Assembly (NCBI GenBank): GCA_964478075.1
Contig: CAYZGO010000029.1
Span: 1-33,962 of the forward strand
Length of the DNA: 33,962 nt
Source: DAOUEX01 sp034430235
Lineage (GTDB): Bacteria > Chloroflexota > Anaerolineae > UBA2200
Direction: 5' to 3'
The notes beneath the pieces were generated by a model, which did no database searches, had not been told where the DNA came from, and saw nothing but the letters and a program-made list of their open reading frames with translations. Below are positions 8,179 through 17,153 of the stretch, piece by piece. Position numbers and translations under genes: made by a program. Numbering within the stretch: the first letter of the stretch is position 1; the number at the start of each line of letters is the position of its first letter.

Positions 8179-9402
8179 ATGACGGACCTGGACTTTATCC
8201 GCAAGCTGGTCATTCCCGCAGAGAGCAAAATCGTGTTTGTGGTAATGGATGGCATAGGCGGGCTGCCTATGCAGGAGGGTGGCCTGACCGAGCTAGAGGC
8301 GGCACACACCCCCAACCTGGATGCGCTTGCCGCGAAATCCATCTGCGGCTGCACAATCCCCGTCTCCCCTGGCATCACTCCGGGCAGTGGGCCCGGACAC
8401 CTGGCTCTCTTCGGCTACGACCCGTGTCGCTACATCATAGGTCGTGGCGTGTTGGAAGCAATCGGCATAGACTTTGATCTGGAATCCAAGGACGTTGCTG
8501 GCCGGGGCAACTTTTGCTCCGTGGACGAAGAGGGCTGCGTCACCGACCGCCGGGCAGGTCGCATCTCCACAGAAAAGTGCATCGAGCTTGCAGCACTTTT
8601 GCGGGAGAATACCAAGCTGCCCGGAGCAAAGCTCTTCGTCGAGCCGGTAAAAGAACACCGCTTTGTGCTGGTGCTGCGCGGCGATGGCCTGGCAGGCGAC
8701 CTGACCGAGTCGGACCCACAACAACTGGGCGTACCGCCTTTCCTCATCCGCCCCTTGCAGAACGCAAAGGAACCAACGGCATCCCAGAAGACAGCAGATC
8801 TGGTCAATAGCTTCATCGCTCAGGCCCGCAAGCTGTTGGCAAACCAGAGTCCTGCCAACATGGTTCTGCTGCGCGGCCTGGACAAGCGCCCGGTGATCCC
8901 CAGTGTGAAAGACGTCTTTGGCCTGCGTGCAGCAGCTATTGCAGTGTATCCAATGTACCGGGGATTGGCCAAGCTCGTTGGCATGACTGCCCTGCCCAAT
9001 AGCCACGACCTGGCTGATGAGTTCAGTGCCCTGGAGCAGGCCTGGCCAGACTACGACTTTTTCTACTTGCACGTCAAATGGACAGACAGCGCGGGCGAGG
9101 ACGGCGATTTCGCGCGCAAAGTCGCTGTTATTGAGGAAGTGGATGCATACATCCCTCGTCTAATGAGCTTACAGCCCGACGTGGTAGTAGTCACAGGCGA
9201 CCATTCCACGCCTGCCTTGCTGAAATCCCATAGCTGGCATCCCGTGCCGACGATGCTCTACTCTCGCTATTGTCGCTGCGATGGAGCCCAGGAGTACTCA
9301 GAGCGCGCTTGTGTCCACGGGGCTCTGGGGAACTTTGCTGCTGTCGAATTGATGCCGCTCGCTCTGGCTAACGCCTTGCGCCTGACCAAGTTCGGCGCGT
9401 AA
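8179..9402 (+). CDS. apgM: 2,3-bisphosphoglycerate-independent phosphoglycerate mutase, archaeal type
   Basis: Interconverts 3- and 2-phosphoglycerate. The 407-aa protein belongs to the ApgM branch of the alkaline phosphatase superfamily: N-terminal metal site VVMDGIGG, a TPNLDALA segment, the nucleophile region PGSGPGHLALFGYDP (about residues 73-87), and C-terminal metal ligands in VVTGDHSTPALLKSHSWHP. Length is typical of ApgM and shorter than bacterial GpmI. The start has AAGGAG (8168-8173) five bases upstream of the ATG. It follows pfkA by 106 bp and is followed at once by the AIR-synthase-like gene. The family is found in archaea and a number of deep-branching bacteria. Confidence 0.93.
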   Translation: MTDLDFIRKLVIPAESKIVFVVMDGIGGLPMQEGGLTELEAAHTPNLDALAAKSICGCTIPVSPGITPGSGPGHLALFGYDPCRYIIGRGVLEAIGIDFDLESKDVAGRGNFCSVDEEGCVTDRRAGRISTEKCIELAALLRENTKLPGAKLFVEPVKEHRFVLVLRGDGLAGDLTESDPQQLGVPPFLIRPLQNAKEPTASQKTADLVNSFIAQARKLLANQSPANMVLLRGLDKRPVIPSVKDVFGLRAAAIAVYPMYRGLAKLVGMTALPNSHDLADEFSALEQAWPDYDFFYLHVKWTDSAGEDGDFARKVAVIEEVDAYIPRLMSLQPDVVVVTGDHSTPALLKSHSWHPVPTMLYSRYCRCDGAQEYSERACVHGALGNFAAVELMPLALANALRLTKFGA

Positions 9403-9461
9403 GAAGGAGAGTTGCTACGCTGGGATCTCACGTACTACCAATCGGCAAACTCGACCTGGAC

Positions 9462-10436
9462 TTGATGTCCAACCTGCTCAAGCTTCAAGGGTGGCCCGAT
9501 GAACGGGTTGTGCTCGGACCCCAGGTGGGTGAAGACGCTGCCGTGATTGATTTCGGCGACAGATACCTGGTGGCCAAGACAGACCCTATCACGTTCGTCA
9601 CGAACGAAATTGGTTGGTACTTGGTGCAGGTTAACGCCAATGATCTGGCAACGACGGGTGCTGTGCCCCGTTGGCTCCTGGTGACATTGCTCCTGCCAGA
9701 GAAGAAAACCACGCCGCAACTGGTCAGAATGATCGTTGCGCAAATTGATGCTGCATGCCAGGACCTGCACATCGCGGTGGTTGGCGGGCACACGGAGATA
9801 ACTTACGGCCTGGACCGACCCATTGCCATCGGCCACATGCTGGGAGAAGTCGCCAAAGACAGACTGGTCACTACAGGCGGGGCCCGTATTGGTGATGACC
9901 TCGTGCTGGCAAAGGGAATTGCTATCGAGGGTACCTCAATCATCGCCCGGGTTAAGAGCGAAGAACTACGACAACGTGGCTACGCCCAAGATGTCATCGC
10001 TCGTGCTCAAAACTACCTCTACGATCCCGGTATCAGCATAGTGCATGAAGCGAGGCTGGCAGTGGAGTCCGTTGCTGTCCACGCCATGCACGACCCCACG
10101 GAGGGCGGCCTAGCCACTGGCCTGCACGAACTCGCTGAAGCCGCAAACGTGGGGGTCTGGCTAGATCAAGATGCAATTCCTGTTTGGCCAGAGTGCACAT
10201 CGCTGTGCGCAGAGTTTGGCCTGAACCCGCTGGGCACCATTGCCTCGGGCGCGTTGCTCATTGCTGTTCCTCACGAGCAGACTTCTACCCTGCTTTCATG
10301 CTATCAGAAGGCCAACGTGACCTGTGCCTTGATCGGGCGTGTCACAGCCGCCAGCGAGGGACTAAAGTTGAAAAGCGGGACAAGCATTATTGCCCTGCCC
10401 CGCTTTGACCAGGACGAGATTACCAAGCTCTTCTAG
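9462..10436 (+). CDS. AIR synthase/HypE-like ATP-binding protein
   Basis: Member of the PurM/HypE/ThiL/SelD ATP-binding superfamily. Seen: the N-terminal GPQVGEDAAVIDFGD, a NDLATTGAVPRWLLVTLLLPE segment typical of AIR-synthase-like proteins, VVGGHTEITYGLDRPIAIGHMLGE, and C-terminal HDPTEGGLATGLHELAEAA. Not ThiL, PurM or SelD by motif; the closest feel is the stand-alone HypE-like family of unknown substrate. The first standard start is TTG 9462 or ATG 9465, but the upstream frame reads VLPIGKLDLDL, which looks like the conserved N-terminus of relatives. The true start may be a CTG at 9420, ten bases after AAGGAG. Its stop overlaps that of the convergent gene. Confidence 0.8.
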   Translation: MMSNLLKLQGWPDERVVLGPQVGEDAAVIDFGDRYLVAKTDPITFVTNEIGWYLVQVNANDLATTGAVPRWLLVTLLLPEKKTTPQLVRMIVAQIDAACQDLHIAVVGGHTEITYGLDRPIAIGHMLGEVAKDRLVTTGGARIGDDLVLAKGIAIEGTSIIARVKSEELRQRGYAQDVIARAQNYLYDPGISIVHEARLAVESVAVHAMHDPTEGGLATGLHELAEAANVGVWLDQDAIPVWPECTSLCAEFGLNPLGTIASGALLIAVPHEQTSTLLSCYQKANVTCALIGRVTAASEGLKLKSGTSIIALPRFDQDEITKLF

Positions 10437-13060
10437 CCGCGCTTCTTCCAGGCGGCCAACAGCTTCCTTGCCATGGCCTCCTCCTCAGAAGCGGTGCGCA
10501 CCTTGCCGTCAAGACGCGCATTGAGCAGCTTGCCCAGGATTTGCCGATAGGCCGGCCCTGGCGGCAAGCCTTGCTTCTTGAAAAAGTCGCCCCTGATGTG
10601 AGGCCGCACCCAGCGCAGCCGATGCAGGTATAGAACAACGTTGTCACGAGCAACGGGCGAATCCAACGCGATAGAAAAGGCCACGATAGCCCGCGATGAA
10701 TAGCCATGCAACAACCTGTAGACGCGACTTGGCTTCAAGTTCGGTCTGGCCAGCCGCCAGGCCAGAGCACGTAGCTCCCTGACCTCCCGCAGATACTTCG
10801 CAACTTCCTGCCTGAACCTTAGCCTCTCCAGGAAACGGTCAAGTTGCGGCCTCGTCAGCCGGTACGTTAGGAGGGCAAGGAGCAAGTATTTCTTCTCAAC
10901 GGCAGAGGCAACTCTAATACGACTCTCTTGATCCTTCTCAGCATCCTCTTTCACGCCCGCTTCCTCGCGCTCCACTAGGAGCCTCACACCTTGGAACTTT
11001 TCTTCCAGCCACTCATTGTAGCGCAAACCCGCCTCAAGACGCCGAAGCACGCCTAGTTCCGCCAGGCGCTCAATAATAGCTTCGGGTGCCTGTTCAGCGA
11101 GTATTGACTCCAATTCATGGCGCACTCGCTCACCTGTGACCCGATCGAGCAGGCCTAGCGCATCATCTATGAGCTCGGCTGTACGTGTCTCGATGGCAAA
11201 TCCGAGACGCTGTTCCAGGCGTACTCCACGAAGGATGCGCGTGGGATCCTCAACGAAGCTCAGGTTGTGCAACACACGGACCAGCTTGTCGTGCAGGTCT
11301 TTCTCCCCTCCATAGAAATCCAGCAGCTCACCATAGCGGTCTCGGTCCAAGCAGATGGCCATTGTATTTATGGTGAAATCACGCCGATATAGGTCCTGCT
11401 TGATCGAACTGCGTTCCACTTCTGGCAGCGCCGTGGGGTGCTCATAGAACTCGGTGCGCGCGGTGACGAAATCAAGTGACGACGGCAGGTTGGTACCGGC
11501 AGTGCCATCCAGAATGAGCTTGGCTGTGCCAAAGCGACTGTGACTGCGCACCCTGCCTTTCAAGTGTTTAGCCAGTTCCTTCGTCAGTGCAATGGCGTCG
11601 CCCTCCACCACCAAATCCAGGTCGAGCGTGGGCATGCCCAGGAGCAAATCACGCACAAATCCACCCACCACGTACAGCGAATAGCCCATCTTGTTAGCTG
11701 TATCCCGTGCCTGCAACAAGGTGTCCAGCAATGGCGCCGGCAGAGCCTGGCGGAGCAGGCCTTGAATCTCACGGCGGCGCAAGGGGCGTGTGTGAGCGCC
11801 CCATAATTTGATCAGGTCCGTGCGCGTAACGATTCCCAGCACACGGCCATCTTCCACAACAGGCACCTGTCCGACTGCATAGTCCGTCATGATCCGCTGC
11901 ACCGTCGCCACACTGTCTGAGGGAGAAACAGCCATGTCGCCGGTGTGCATGTACGAACGCACGGTAGCCTTGTCCAGGCGGTGATGCAGCGCACGATCGA
12001 TTTCTCGTCGCGTCAAGACTCCTACCAACTGACCATTTTCCACAACAGGAAACCCCTCGTGCCCGTAGCGCTGCACCAAGGCCTCCGCAGCGGACAGTGA
12101 CATGTCCGCCTGTAAGGTATGCACACCATACGACATGATCTGTCTGACGGTTACGGCTGGTTTCACGTGTTCTCCCAAGGACGCTATCAGCCGCTCGCGC
12201 ACCTGTTCCAGGTCGGCGCCTTGGATAAGCGCAGCCGCAGCCGCAGCGTGACCACCACCGCCAAAGGCGCGCGCAACGTCTCCAACGTCAATGGCCTTGC
12301 TGGAACTTCGGGCAATCAATTGGATCTGATCCTTAAACGCAAAAAGGAGAAAAGATGCATCCGGGTCAAACACATCGCCCAACTTGTGCGCCAGGGTGGA
12401 CAGTTCCTCCAAGTACTCGTCCAGCCGAACTGTGGCAACCAGAATAGCCTGATCGTGCAAGTAGTGCCATTCGACGTGTTTCATCAGTTGATCGTAGATA
12501 GCCTGATAGCGTTCATCAAGAGGATGCCGCAGGAAATCGTTGGCTACCGCAAGACTCGCTTCCTGCTCCAACAGCCAGGCTGCGCTGCGCAGATCTCGCG
12601 CAGTAGTCGTGGAATAGGACAGCGAGCCGGTATCTTCGTAGATCCCCAGCAGGAGCAACGTGGCTTCCAGCGGAGTGAGAGAGATGCGAAGCTCACGAAG
12701 CTGCTCTACCAGCAAGGAAGTGACTGCGCCTATTTCATCAACGGTGTAAGTAATACCTGGCTTGGGCTTGCCACGCAATGGATGGTGGTCAATGACATAT
12801 AGGCTAGTTCGTGCACCCATGCCTCTAATGGATGCCACTGATTGCGTATCTACAATGATGGCCTCGCTAACACGGCGTCGGGGCAGGTCATCGGGAGCTA
12901 CGAACGGCAACTGATCACCGTACAAGGCCAGGAAGCGGCGCACTTCGCGGTTCAGATGCCGTGACAGAACGGGAGTCGCTCCCGCATATAGCTTCGATGC
13001 AGCCAATTGCGCAGCCAAAGCATCAAAGTCTGTGTTCTCGTGGGTCAGTATGATTTTCAA
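10433..13060 (-). CDS. DHH phosphoesterase - CBS - poly(A) polymerase/CCA-adding fusion
   Basis: An 875-aa three-part protein. Residues about 1-300 form a DHH/DHHA1 phosphoesterase (HENTDFDALAAQ, VDTQS, IDHHPLRGKP, GGGGHAAAAAA), of the NrnA/oligoribonuclease-like fold. Two CBS domains follow (about 310-430). The C-terminal half is a class II nucleotidyltransferase: GGFVRDLLLG (about 466), the catalytic LDLDLVVEGDA, RRDFTINTMA and the RNA-binding part. It probably adds or edits tRNA 3' CCA, and the DHH part could degrade nucleotides or short RNA. The start is TTG at 13060 with GAGGGG upstream, under a consensus promoter. Similar fusions are known in several deep-branching phyla. Confidence 0.92.
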   Translation of the reverse strand: MKIILTHENTDFDALAAQLAASKLYAGATPVLSRHLNREVRRFLALYGDQLPFVAPDDLPRRRVSEAIIVDTQSVASIRGMGARTSLYVIDHHPLRGKPKPGITYTVDEIGAVTSLLVEQLRELRISLTPLEATLLLLGIYEDTGSLSYSTTTARDLRSAAWLLEQEASLAVANDFLRHPLDERYQAIYDQLMKHVEWHYLHDQAILVATVRLDEYLEELSTLAHKLGDVFDPDASFLLFAFKDQIQLIARSSSKAIDVGDVARAFGGGGHAAAAAALIQGADLEQVRERLIASLGEHVKPAVTVRQIMSYGVHTLQADMSLSAAEALVQRYGHEGFPVVENGQLVGVLTRREIDRALHHRLDKATVRSYMHTGDMAVSPSDSVATVQRIMTDYAVGQVPVVEDGRVLGIVTRTDLIKLWGAHTRPLRRREIQGLLRQALPAPLLDTLLQARDTANKMGYSLYVVGGFVRDLLLGMPTLDLDLVVEGDAIALTKELAKHLKGRVRSHSRFGTAKLILDGTAGTNLPSSLDFVTARTEFYEHPTALPEVERSSIKQDLYRRDFTINTMAICLDRDRYGELLDFYGGEKDLHDKLVRVLHNLSFVEDPTRILRGVRLEQRLGFAIETRTAELIDDALGLLDRVTGERVRHELESILAEQAPEAIIERLAELGVLRRLEAGLRYNEWLEEKFQGVRLLVEREEAGVKEDAEKDQESRIRVASAVEKKYLLLALLTYRLTRPQLDRFLERLRFRQEVAKYLREVRELRALAWRLARPNLKPSRVYRLLHGYSSRAIVAFSIALDSPVARDNVVLYLHRLRWVRPHIRGDFFKKQGLPPGPAYRQILGKLLNARLDGKVRTASEEEAMARKLLAAWKKRG

Positions 13061-13149
13061 GGCAACCCCTCGATTTTCTCCCTTACCCTATGAACAATCT
13101 CGCTTCAGCCTCCTGATGCGAAGGCTTCTCAACCAGTTATCTCGACCTA

Positions 13150-13178
13150 ATTATGGCACAACAACGCTGTATTGTCAA
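13150..13178 (-). promoter_or_regulatory. strong sigma70 promoter for the DHH-CBS-PAP gene
   Basis: On the - strand TTGACA (13178-13173), a 17-bp spacer and CATAAT (13155-13150) lie about 90 bp upstream of the TTG start. This is one mismatch from the consensus with ideal spacing. Confidence 0.75.
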
Positions 13179-13297
13179 CGCGAACTAGAGTAGCGGCAAG
13201 GCATTCCCTGGCATGGTTCACTCCACTCAAAGGTCCGCCAAATATGTGTCGTTTGCACGAGAGCATCTATCGGATGAAATGCCTTGCCCCTACGTCT

Positions 13298-13326
13298 TTG
13301 ACTGGGCTGACGACTTGGGCTATAAT
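13298..13326 (+). promoter_or_regulatory. strong sigma70 promoter for yvcK
   Basis: TTGACT (13298-13303), a 17-bp spacer and a perfect TATAAT (13321-13326). The predicted transcript starts near 13333, only about 15 nt before the GTG at 13348. This supports that start and argues against longer versions of the protein beginning at 13213. Confidence 0.75.
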
Positions 13327-13347
13327 GTACGAGGGAGGACGTTGCCA

Positions 13348-14670
13348 GTGCATCTCCGGGAAAAGATTGGCTCAGCATGGAAATGGCTCTACCCAGGCAT
13401 GGGCGTGAAGCGCTGGTTGGCCCTACTGGCCGCAGGCCTCTTGTTGCTGAGCATCGGAGTCAGCTTTTTCTACGTTCGAATCTACCGTGCATTCGAGTTT
13501 TCGGGCATCGCGTCACCCATCGTATACAGCCTGACACTGCAGTTTCTGCCGCACTGGTTGCGTGGGCTTTTGCTGGGATTCGCAGGCATTGCCTGTGTAG
13601 CCTTGGCAGTCTTTCGCTTGAGCAACTCATTGGTGTCGGCCTTCGTCAAACCAGCTACAGAGAGCGTCGTAGACGTCGTTTACCGTCGCCGCATGCGCAA
13701 GCGGGGCCCAAAGATCGTGGCCATTGGCGGCGGCACGGGCCTTTCCACGCTGCTGCGCGGCTTGAAGGATCGCACCGATAACCTCACTGCAATTGTGACT
13801 GTCGCCGACGACGGGGGCAGTTCCGGGCGCTTGCGCAGGGAACTGGGACTCCTGCCTCCAGGCGACTTCCGCAACTGCATAGCTGCCCTGGCTGAAGTCG
13901 AACCGCTGATGACGCAGCTCTTTCAATACCGCTTTGGCGAGGGTCTGGGGCTGAATGGGCACAGTTTTGGCAACTTGTTCATTGCTGCCATGGCCGGCGT
14001 AACCGGGGACTTTGGGCAGGCGATTCGCAAGTCGAGCAAGGTACTTGCCGTGCGTGGCCGCATCCTTCCCTCCACAATGCAGAATGTAACGCTATGCGCA
14101 GAACTGGCGGAAGACAAAAACAGTAACAATGTGCAACATCAAGTGCGGGGAGAATCCAGCATTCCCAAGGCTGGGGCGCCCATCGAGCGCGTGTTCTTGC
14201 AGCCTGACGATGTGCGGGGATATGGCGAAGCTGTGCAGGCCCTCCTGGACGCAGATCTAATTGTAGTAGGCCCTGGCAGTTTGTACACCAGCATTTTGCC
14301 CAACTTGCTGGTCAAGGACATCACTGCGGCACTTCGAGCCTCTGACGCTCTAAAGATCTACGTCTGTAACCTGGCCACCCAGGCAGGCGAGACAGATGGC
14401 TATGATGCGGCTGACCATGTGCGAGCCCTGCACAACCACCTGGGAGAGAGCATTTTTGACTACGTTCTGGTGAACGACAACATGGAGGTGCAAAAGCCAG
14501 CGAATTGGAATGCAGAAATGGTCAAGCCCACAGCGGACGATACATATCGTCCCTGGGCTGCGGATTTGGTGGATCCAGAAACACCCTGGCGGCATGACCC
14601 CAGGAAACTGGCCAAGAGCATCATGGGCATCTATGCAAGCCATCAGAGACGCAATCGAACCCAGGTATGA
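13348..14670 (+). CDS. yvcK: YvcK/CofD-family gluconeogenesis factor, membrane-anchored
   Basis: YvcK proteins bind UDP-sugars and affect carbon flow and cell-wall synthesis. The GTG at 13348 has GGGAGG nine bases upstream and lies just downstream of a near-perfect promoter, giving 440 aa. Two hydrophobic segments (about residues 20-40 and 70-92) precede the soluble Rossmann-like domain, as in other Chloroflexota-type members; the Bacillus protein lacks them. Core motifs: KIVAIGGGTGLSTLLRGLK, VTVADDGGSSGRLRRELG, PPGDFRNCIAAL, NGHSFGNLFIAA and GPGSLYTSILPNLLV. Placement just before gap fits a role in sugar metabolism. Family identity is firm. Confidence 0.92.
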   Translation: MHLREKIGSAWKWLYPGMGVKRWLALLAAGLLLLSIGVSFFYVRIYRAFEFSGIASPIVYSLTLQFLPHWLRGLLLGFAGIACVALAVFRLSNSLVSAFVKPATESVVDVVYRRRMRKRGPKIVAIGGGTGLSTLLRGLKDRTDNLTAIVTVADDGGSSGRLRRELGLLPPGDFRNCIAALAEVEPLMTQLFQYRFGEGLGLNGHSFGNLFIAAMAGVTGDFGQAIRKSSKVLAVRGRILPSTMQNVTLCAELAEDKNSNNVQHQVRGESSIPKAGAPIERVFLQPDDVRGYGEAVQALLDADLIVVGPGSLYTSILPNLLVKDITAALRASDALKIYVCNLATQAGETDGYDAADHVRALHNHLGESIFDYVLVNDNMEVQKPANWNAEMVKPTADDTYRPWAADLVDPETPWRHDPRKLAKSIMGIYASHQRRNRTQV

Positions 14671-14782
14671 AGAACTTGTTGATCAAGCTGGGGATATACC
14701 GGCCCAAAATCAGCACTGAGACATTGGCACAACACTCCACCGCCGCCCGGCTGGTGAGACTACTTAAAACGGAGAGGAGCAA

Positions 14783-15793
14783 ATGACAATCAGAGTCGGA
14801 ATCAATGGTTTTGGCCGCATTGGACGGCAATCTTTCAAGGCCATGCTCGATTACTATCCGGACGACATCAAAGTCGTGGCCGTGAACGATCTGTTCGACG
14901 CCAACATGAACGCACACCTGCTTAGACACGACTCCAACTATGGTGCCTTCACAGGCACAGTTGAGGTAGTGGGTGACAACCTGCGCGTTAACGGCAAGGA
15001 GGTCCGAGTCTTTGCACAGCGAGATCCAGCAAAGTTGCCTTGGGGTGACCTGGATGTGGACATCGTCGTCGAGTCAACCGGTGTCTTCCGCACAAAGGAA
15101 AAGGCAATAGCACACATCAATGGCGGAGCCAAGAAGGTCATTATCAGCGCACCGGCCAAGAATGAGGACATCTCGATCGTGCTTGGCGTCAACGAAGACA
15201 TGTATGACCCCGCGAAGCACCACGTGATCTCAAACGTTTCCTGCACGACCAATTGCCTTGCTCCCGCGGCAAAAGTCTTGCTTGACAGCTTTGGCATCGT
15301 ACGTGGTCTGATGACGACCATTCACTCCTATACTACTGGCCAGCGTACTCTGGATCTAGCACACAAGGACTTGCGGCGAGCGCGCGCTGCTGCCCTCAAC
15401 ATCATACCCACCACCACCGGAGCGGCCAAAGCGTTGGCCCTGATCATACCTGAACTGAAGGGCAAATTTGACGGATTTGCGCTCCGCATACCCACGCCGA
15501 CTGTCTCTGTCGTGGACTTTGTCGCTGAGGTAAAGACGAAGACCTCCGTTGAGAAAGTCAACGAGGCTTTCAAGAAAGCAGCCGAAGGGAAGCTCAAGGG
15601 CATTCTGGGGATCAGCATGGAGCCATTGGTCTCCATGGACTACAAGGGTGACACCCGCTCGTCCATCATAGACGGGCTGTCCACAATGGTCATCAGCGAC
15701 ACCCTGGTGAAAGTGCTTGCCTGGTACGACAATGAGTGGGGTTATGCTTGTCGCATCGCCGATCTGGTCCACTACATCGGCATCAAGATCTGA
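14783..15793 (+). CDS. gap: glyceraldehyde-3-phosphate dehydrogenase, type I
   Basis: Oxidises glyceraldehyde-3-phosphate to 1,3-bisphosphoglycerate with NAD(P)+. The 336-aa protein has the dinucleotide-binding INGFGRIGR (about 6-14), NDLFDANMNAHLLRHDS, the catalytic Cys in SNVSCTTNCLAP (about 150-161), HSYTTGQRTLDLAHKDLRRA carrying the catalytic His, NIIPTTTGAAKAL, and WYDNEWGYACR near the C-terminus. The ATG has GGAGAGGAG just upstream. It lies 112 bp after yvcK and is followed by an inverted repeat before the glycosyltransferase. Cofactor preference cannot be called securely from sequence alone. Confidence 0.96.
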   Translation: MTIRVGINGFGRIGRQSFKAMLDYYPDDIKVVAVNDLFDANMNAHLLRHDSNYGAFTGTVEVVGDNLRVNGKEVRVFAQRDPAKLPWGDLDVDIVVESTGVFRTKEKAIAHINGGAKKVIISAPAKNEDISIVLGVNEDMYDPAKHHVISNVSCTTNCLAPAAKVLLDSFGIVRGLMTTIHSYTTGQRTLDLAHKDLRRARAAALNIIPTTTGAAKALALIIPELKGKFDGFALRIPTPTVSVVDFVAEVKTKTSVEKVNEAFKKAAEGKLKGILGISMEPLVSMDYKGDTRSSIIDGLSTMVISDTLVKVLAWYDNEWGYACRIADLVHYIGIKI

Positions 15794-15812
15794 AATCTCG
15801 GCAACTGACCAG

Positions 15813-15864
15813 CGCTAAAGAGGGGATGGGAGAAGGACTATCCTGTTCCCTCTTTGTCTTAGCG
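15813..15864 (+). terminator. imperfect inverted repeat after gap (possible attenuator)
   Basis: CGCTAAAGAGGG (15813-15824) pairs with the segment 15848-15864 as two 6-bp blocks, with a 5-nt bulge on the right arm. No clear U-tract follows. It could reduce read-through from gap into the glycosyltransferase. Confidence 0.35.
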
Positions 15865-15899
15865 TGACAGGAATCGTGAACAGAGGAGATAGCAGGGAC

Positions 15900-17153
15900 A
15901 TGCGCAGGATAGCCATGCTCAGCGTTCACACTTGTCCAATGGCGGCCTTGGGAGGCAAGGAGACCGGCGGCATGAACGTCTACGTGCGGGAGCTGAGCCG
16001 CGAGTTGGGTGTCCAAGGCTTGATCGTGGACATTTACACCCGGTCGCAGGATCTCGCACATGGGCATGTGCGCCACTTGTGGCCCAATGTACGGGTGATC
16101 CATCTACCTGCCGGGCCGGAAAAACCCTACAACAAGAATCTGGTCTATAACCACCTGCCGCAGTTTGTGGCTGGGCTGCGCAGATTTGCTGCTGCCGAGG
16201 GCATTTCATATGACCTGGTGCACAGCCACTACTGGCTATCTGGCTGGGTGGCGCGTGAGTTAGCTCGTGAGCGTCGGCTGCCCACGGCCCACATGTTTCA
16301 CACCTTAGGGCTCATGAAAAACTCTGTGGCTCGCAGCGAGGCGGAGAAAGAGCCCAGCAGTCGCATTCAGGTTGAGCATGAGATCATGGATTCTGCTAAC
16401 AAGATTGTGGCCGCCAGCCCCTTGGACAAAGCGCAAATGGTAGAGCTGTACGGCGCCGACCCCCACAAGATCGTGGTAATATCCCCTGGTGTGGACCTAG
16501 ACTTGTTCCACCCTATTCCTCATGACGAAGCCATGGCGGCCATTGGGGTGGATCTGCCCAGTCATCAGCGCCTTGTCCTCTTCGTTGGACGACTCGATCC
16601 TCTGAAAGGGTTGGATACACTCTTGCGCGCCATGTGCAAGTTGAGAGAGCTTGAGCCTGAGCTATCCAGGAACCTATGCCTCGCCGTTATTGGCGGTGAC
16701 TCAGCCGATGACGGCTCCGACTGGACTGACGAACTAGAATGTCTAGACAAGCTGAAGAACGAGGTCGGCATTGGTGACCTGGTCACTTTTCTCGGCTCTC
16801 GGAACCAGAACATCTTGCCTTACTACTATTCTGCCGCAGAAGTTTGCATAGTGCCTTCTCACTACGAATCCTTCGGCCTGGTGGCACTGGAAGCAATGGC
16901 CTGCGCCACGCCGGTGATTGCTTCGCGCCTTGGAGGACTACAGCACACCATCGAGGATAGTGTAACAGGCTTCCTTGTGCCTGCCGGAGAGCCGGATGCC
17001 CTGGCAGAGAAACTGAAGTGGATTCTGTGCGATCGAGACCTGCGCGATCGGCTGGCCGCAAACTGCCACCACAGGGCGCAGGCCTATACCTGGCAGTCTG
17101 TAGCCGATCGCATAGTCAGCCTTTACGAGGAACTATGGCAACAAGAACCGTAG
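15900..17153 (+). CDS. GT4 glycosyltransferase, MshA/sucrose-phosphate-synthase-like
   Basis: A 417-aa retaining GT-B glycosyltransferase. Evidence: LSVHTCPMAALGGKETGGMNVYVRE with the glycine-rich acceptor/donor loop near the N-terminus, VHSHYWLSGW, HTLGLMKNS, the PGVDLDLFHPIP linker, the LFVGRLDPLKG donor-site loop and the EX7E-type segment in ESFGLVALEAMACATPVIAS. These match the group holding MshA (N-acetylglucosaminyl-inositol-phosphate synthase) and sucrose-phosphate synthases. I prefer ATG 15900 because GAGGAG lies upstream and the protein begins MRRIAMLSVH; GTG codons at 15864 and 15876 are alternatives. Its end overlaps the PIG-L deacetylase start, so the two are translationally coupled. 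The sugar acceptor is not known. Confidence 0.85.
   Translation: MRRIAMLSVHTCPMAALGGKETGGMNVYVRELSRELGVQGLIVDIYTRSQDLAHGHVRHLWPNVRVIHLPAGPEKPYNKNLVYNHLPQFVAGLRRFAAAEGISYDLVHSHYWLSGWVARELARERRLPTAHMFHTLGLMKNSVARSEAEKEPSSRIQVEHEIMDSANKIVAASPLDKAQMVELYGADPHKIVVISPGVDLDLFHPIPHDEAMAAIGVDLPSHQRLVLFVGRLDPLKGLDTLLRAMCKLRELEPELSRNLCLAVIGGDSADDGSDWTDELECLDKLKNEVGIGDLVTFLGSRNQNILPYYYSAAEVCIVPSHYESFGLVALEAMACATPVIASRLGGLQHTIEDSVTGFLVPAGEPDALAEKLKWILCDRDLRDRLAANCHHRAQAYTWQSVADRIVSLYEELWQQEP

Noticed and set aside
8293..9072. 259-aa - strand frame inside apgM, and similar long - strand frames in 25649-26462, 20904-21809
   Set aside because: All are shadows of genes with clear family motifs on the + strand.
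13213..13347. N-terminal extension of YvcK
   Set aside because: A near-perfect promoter lies inside it and would start the transcript downstream of the extension.
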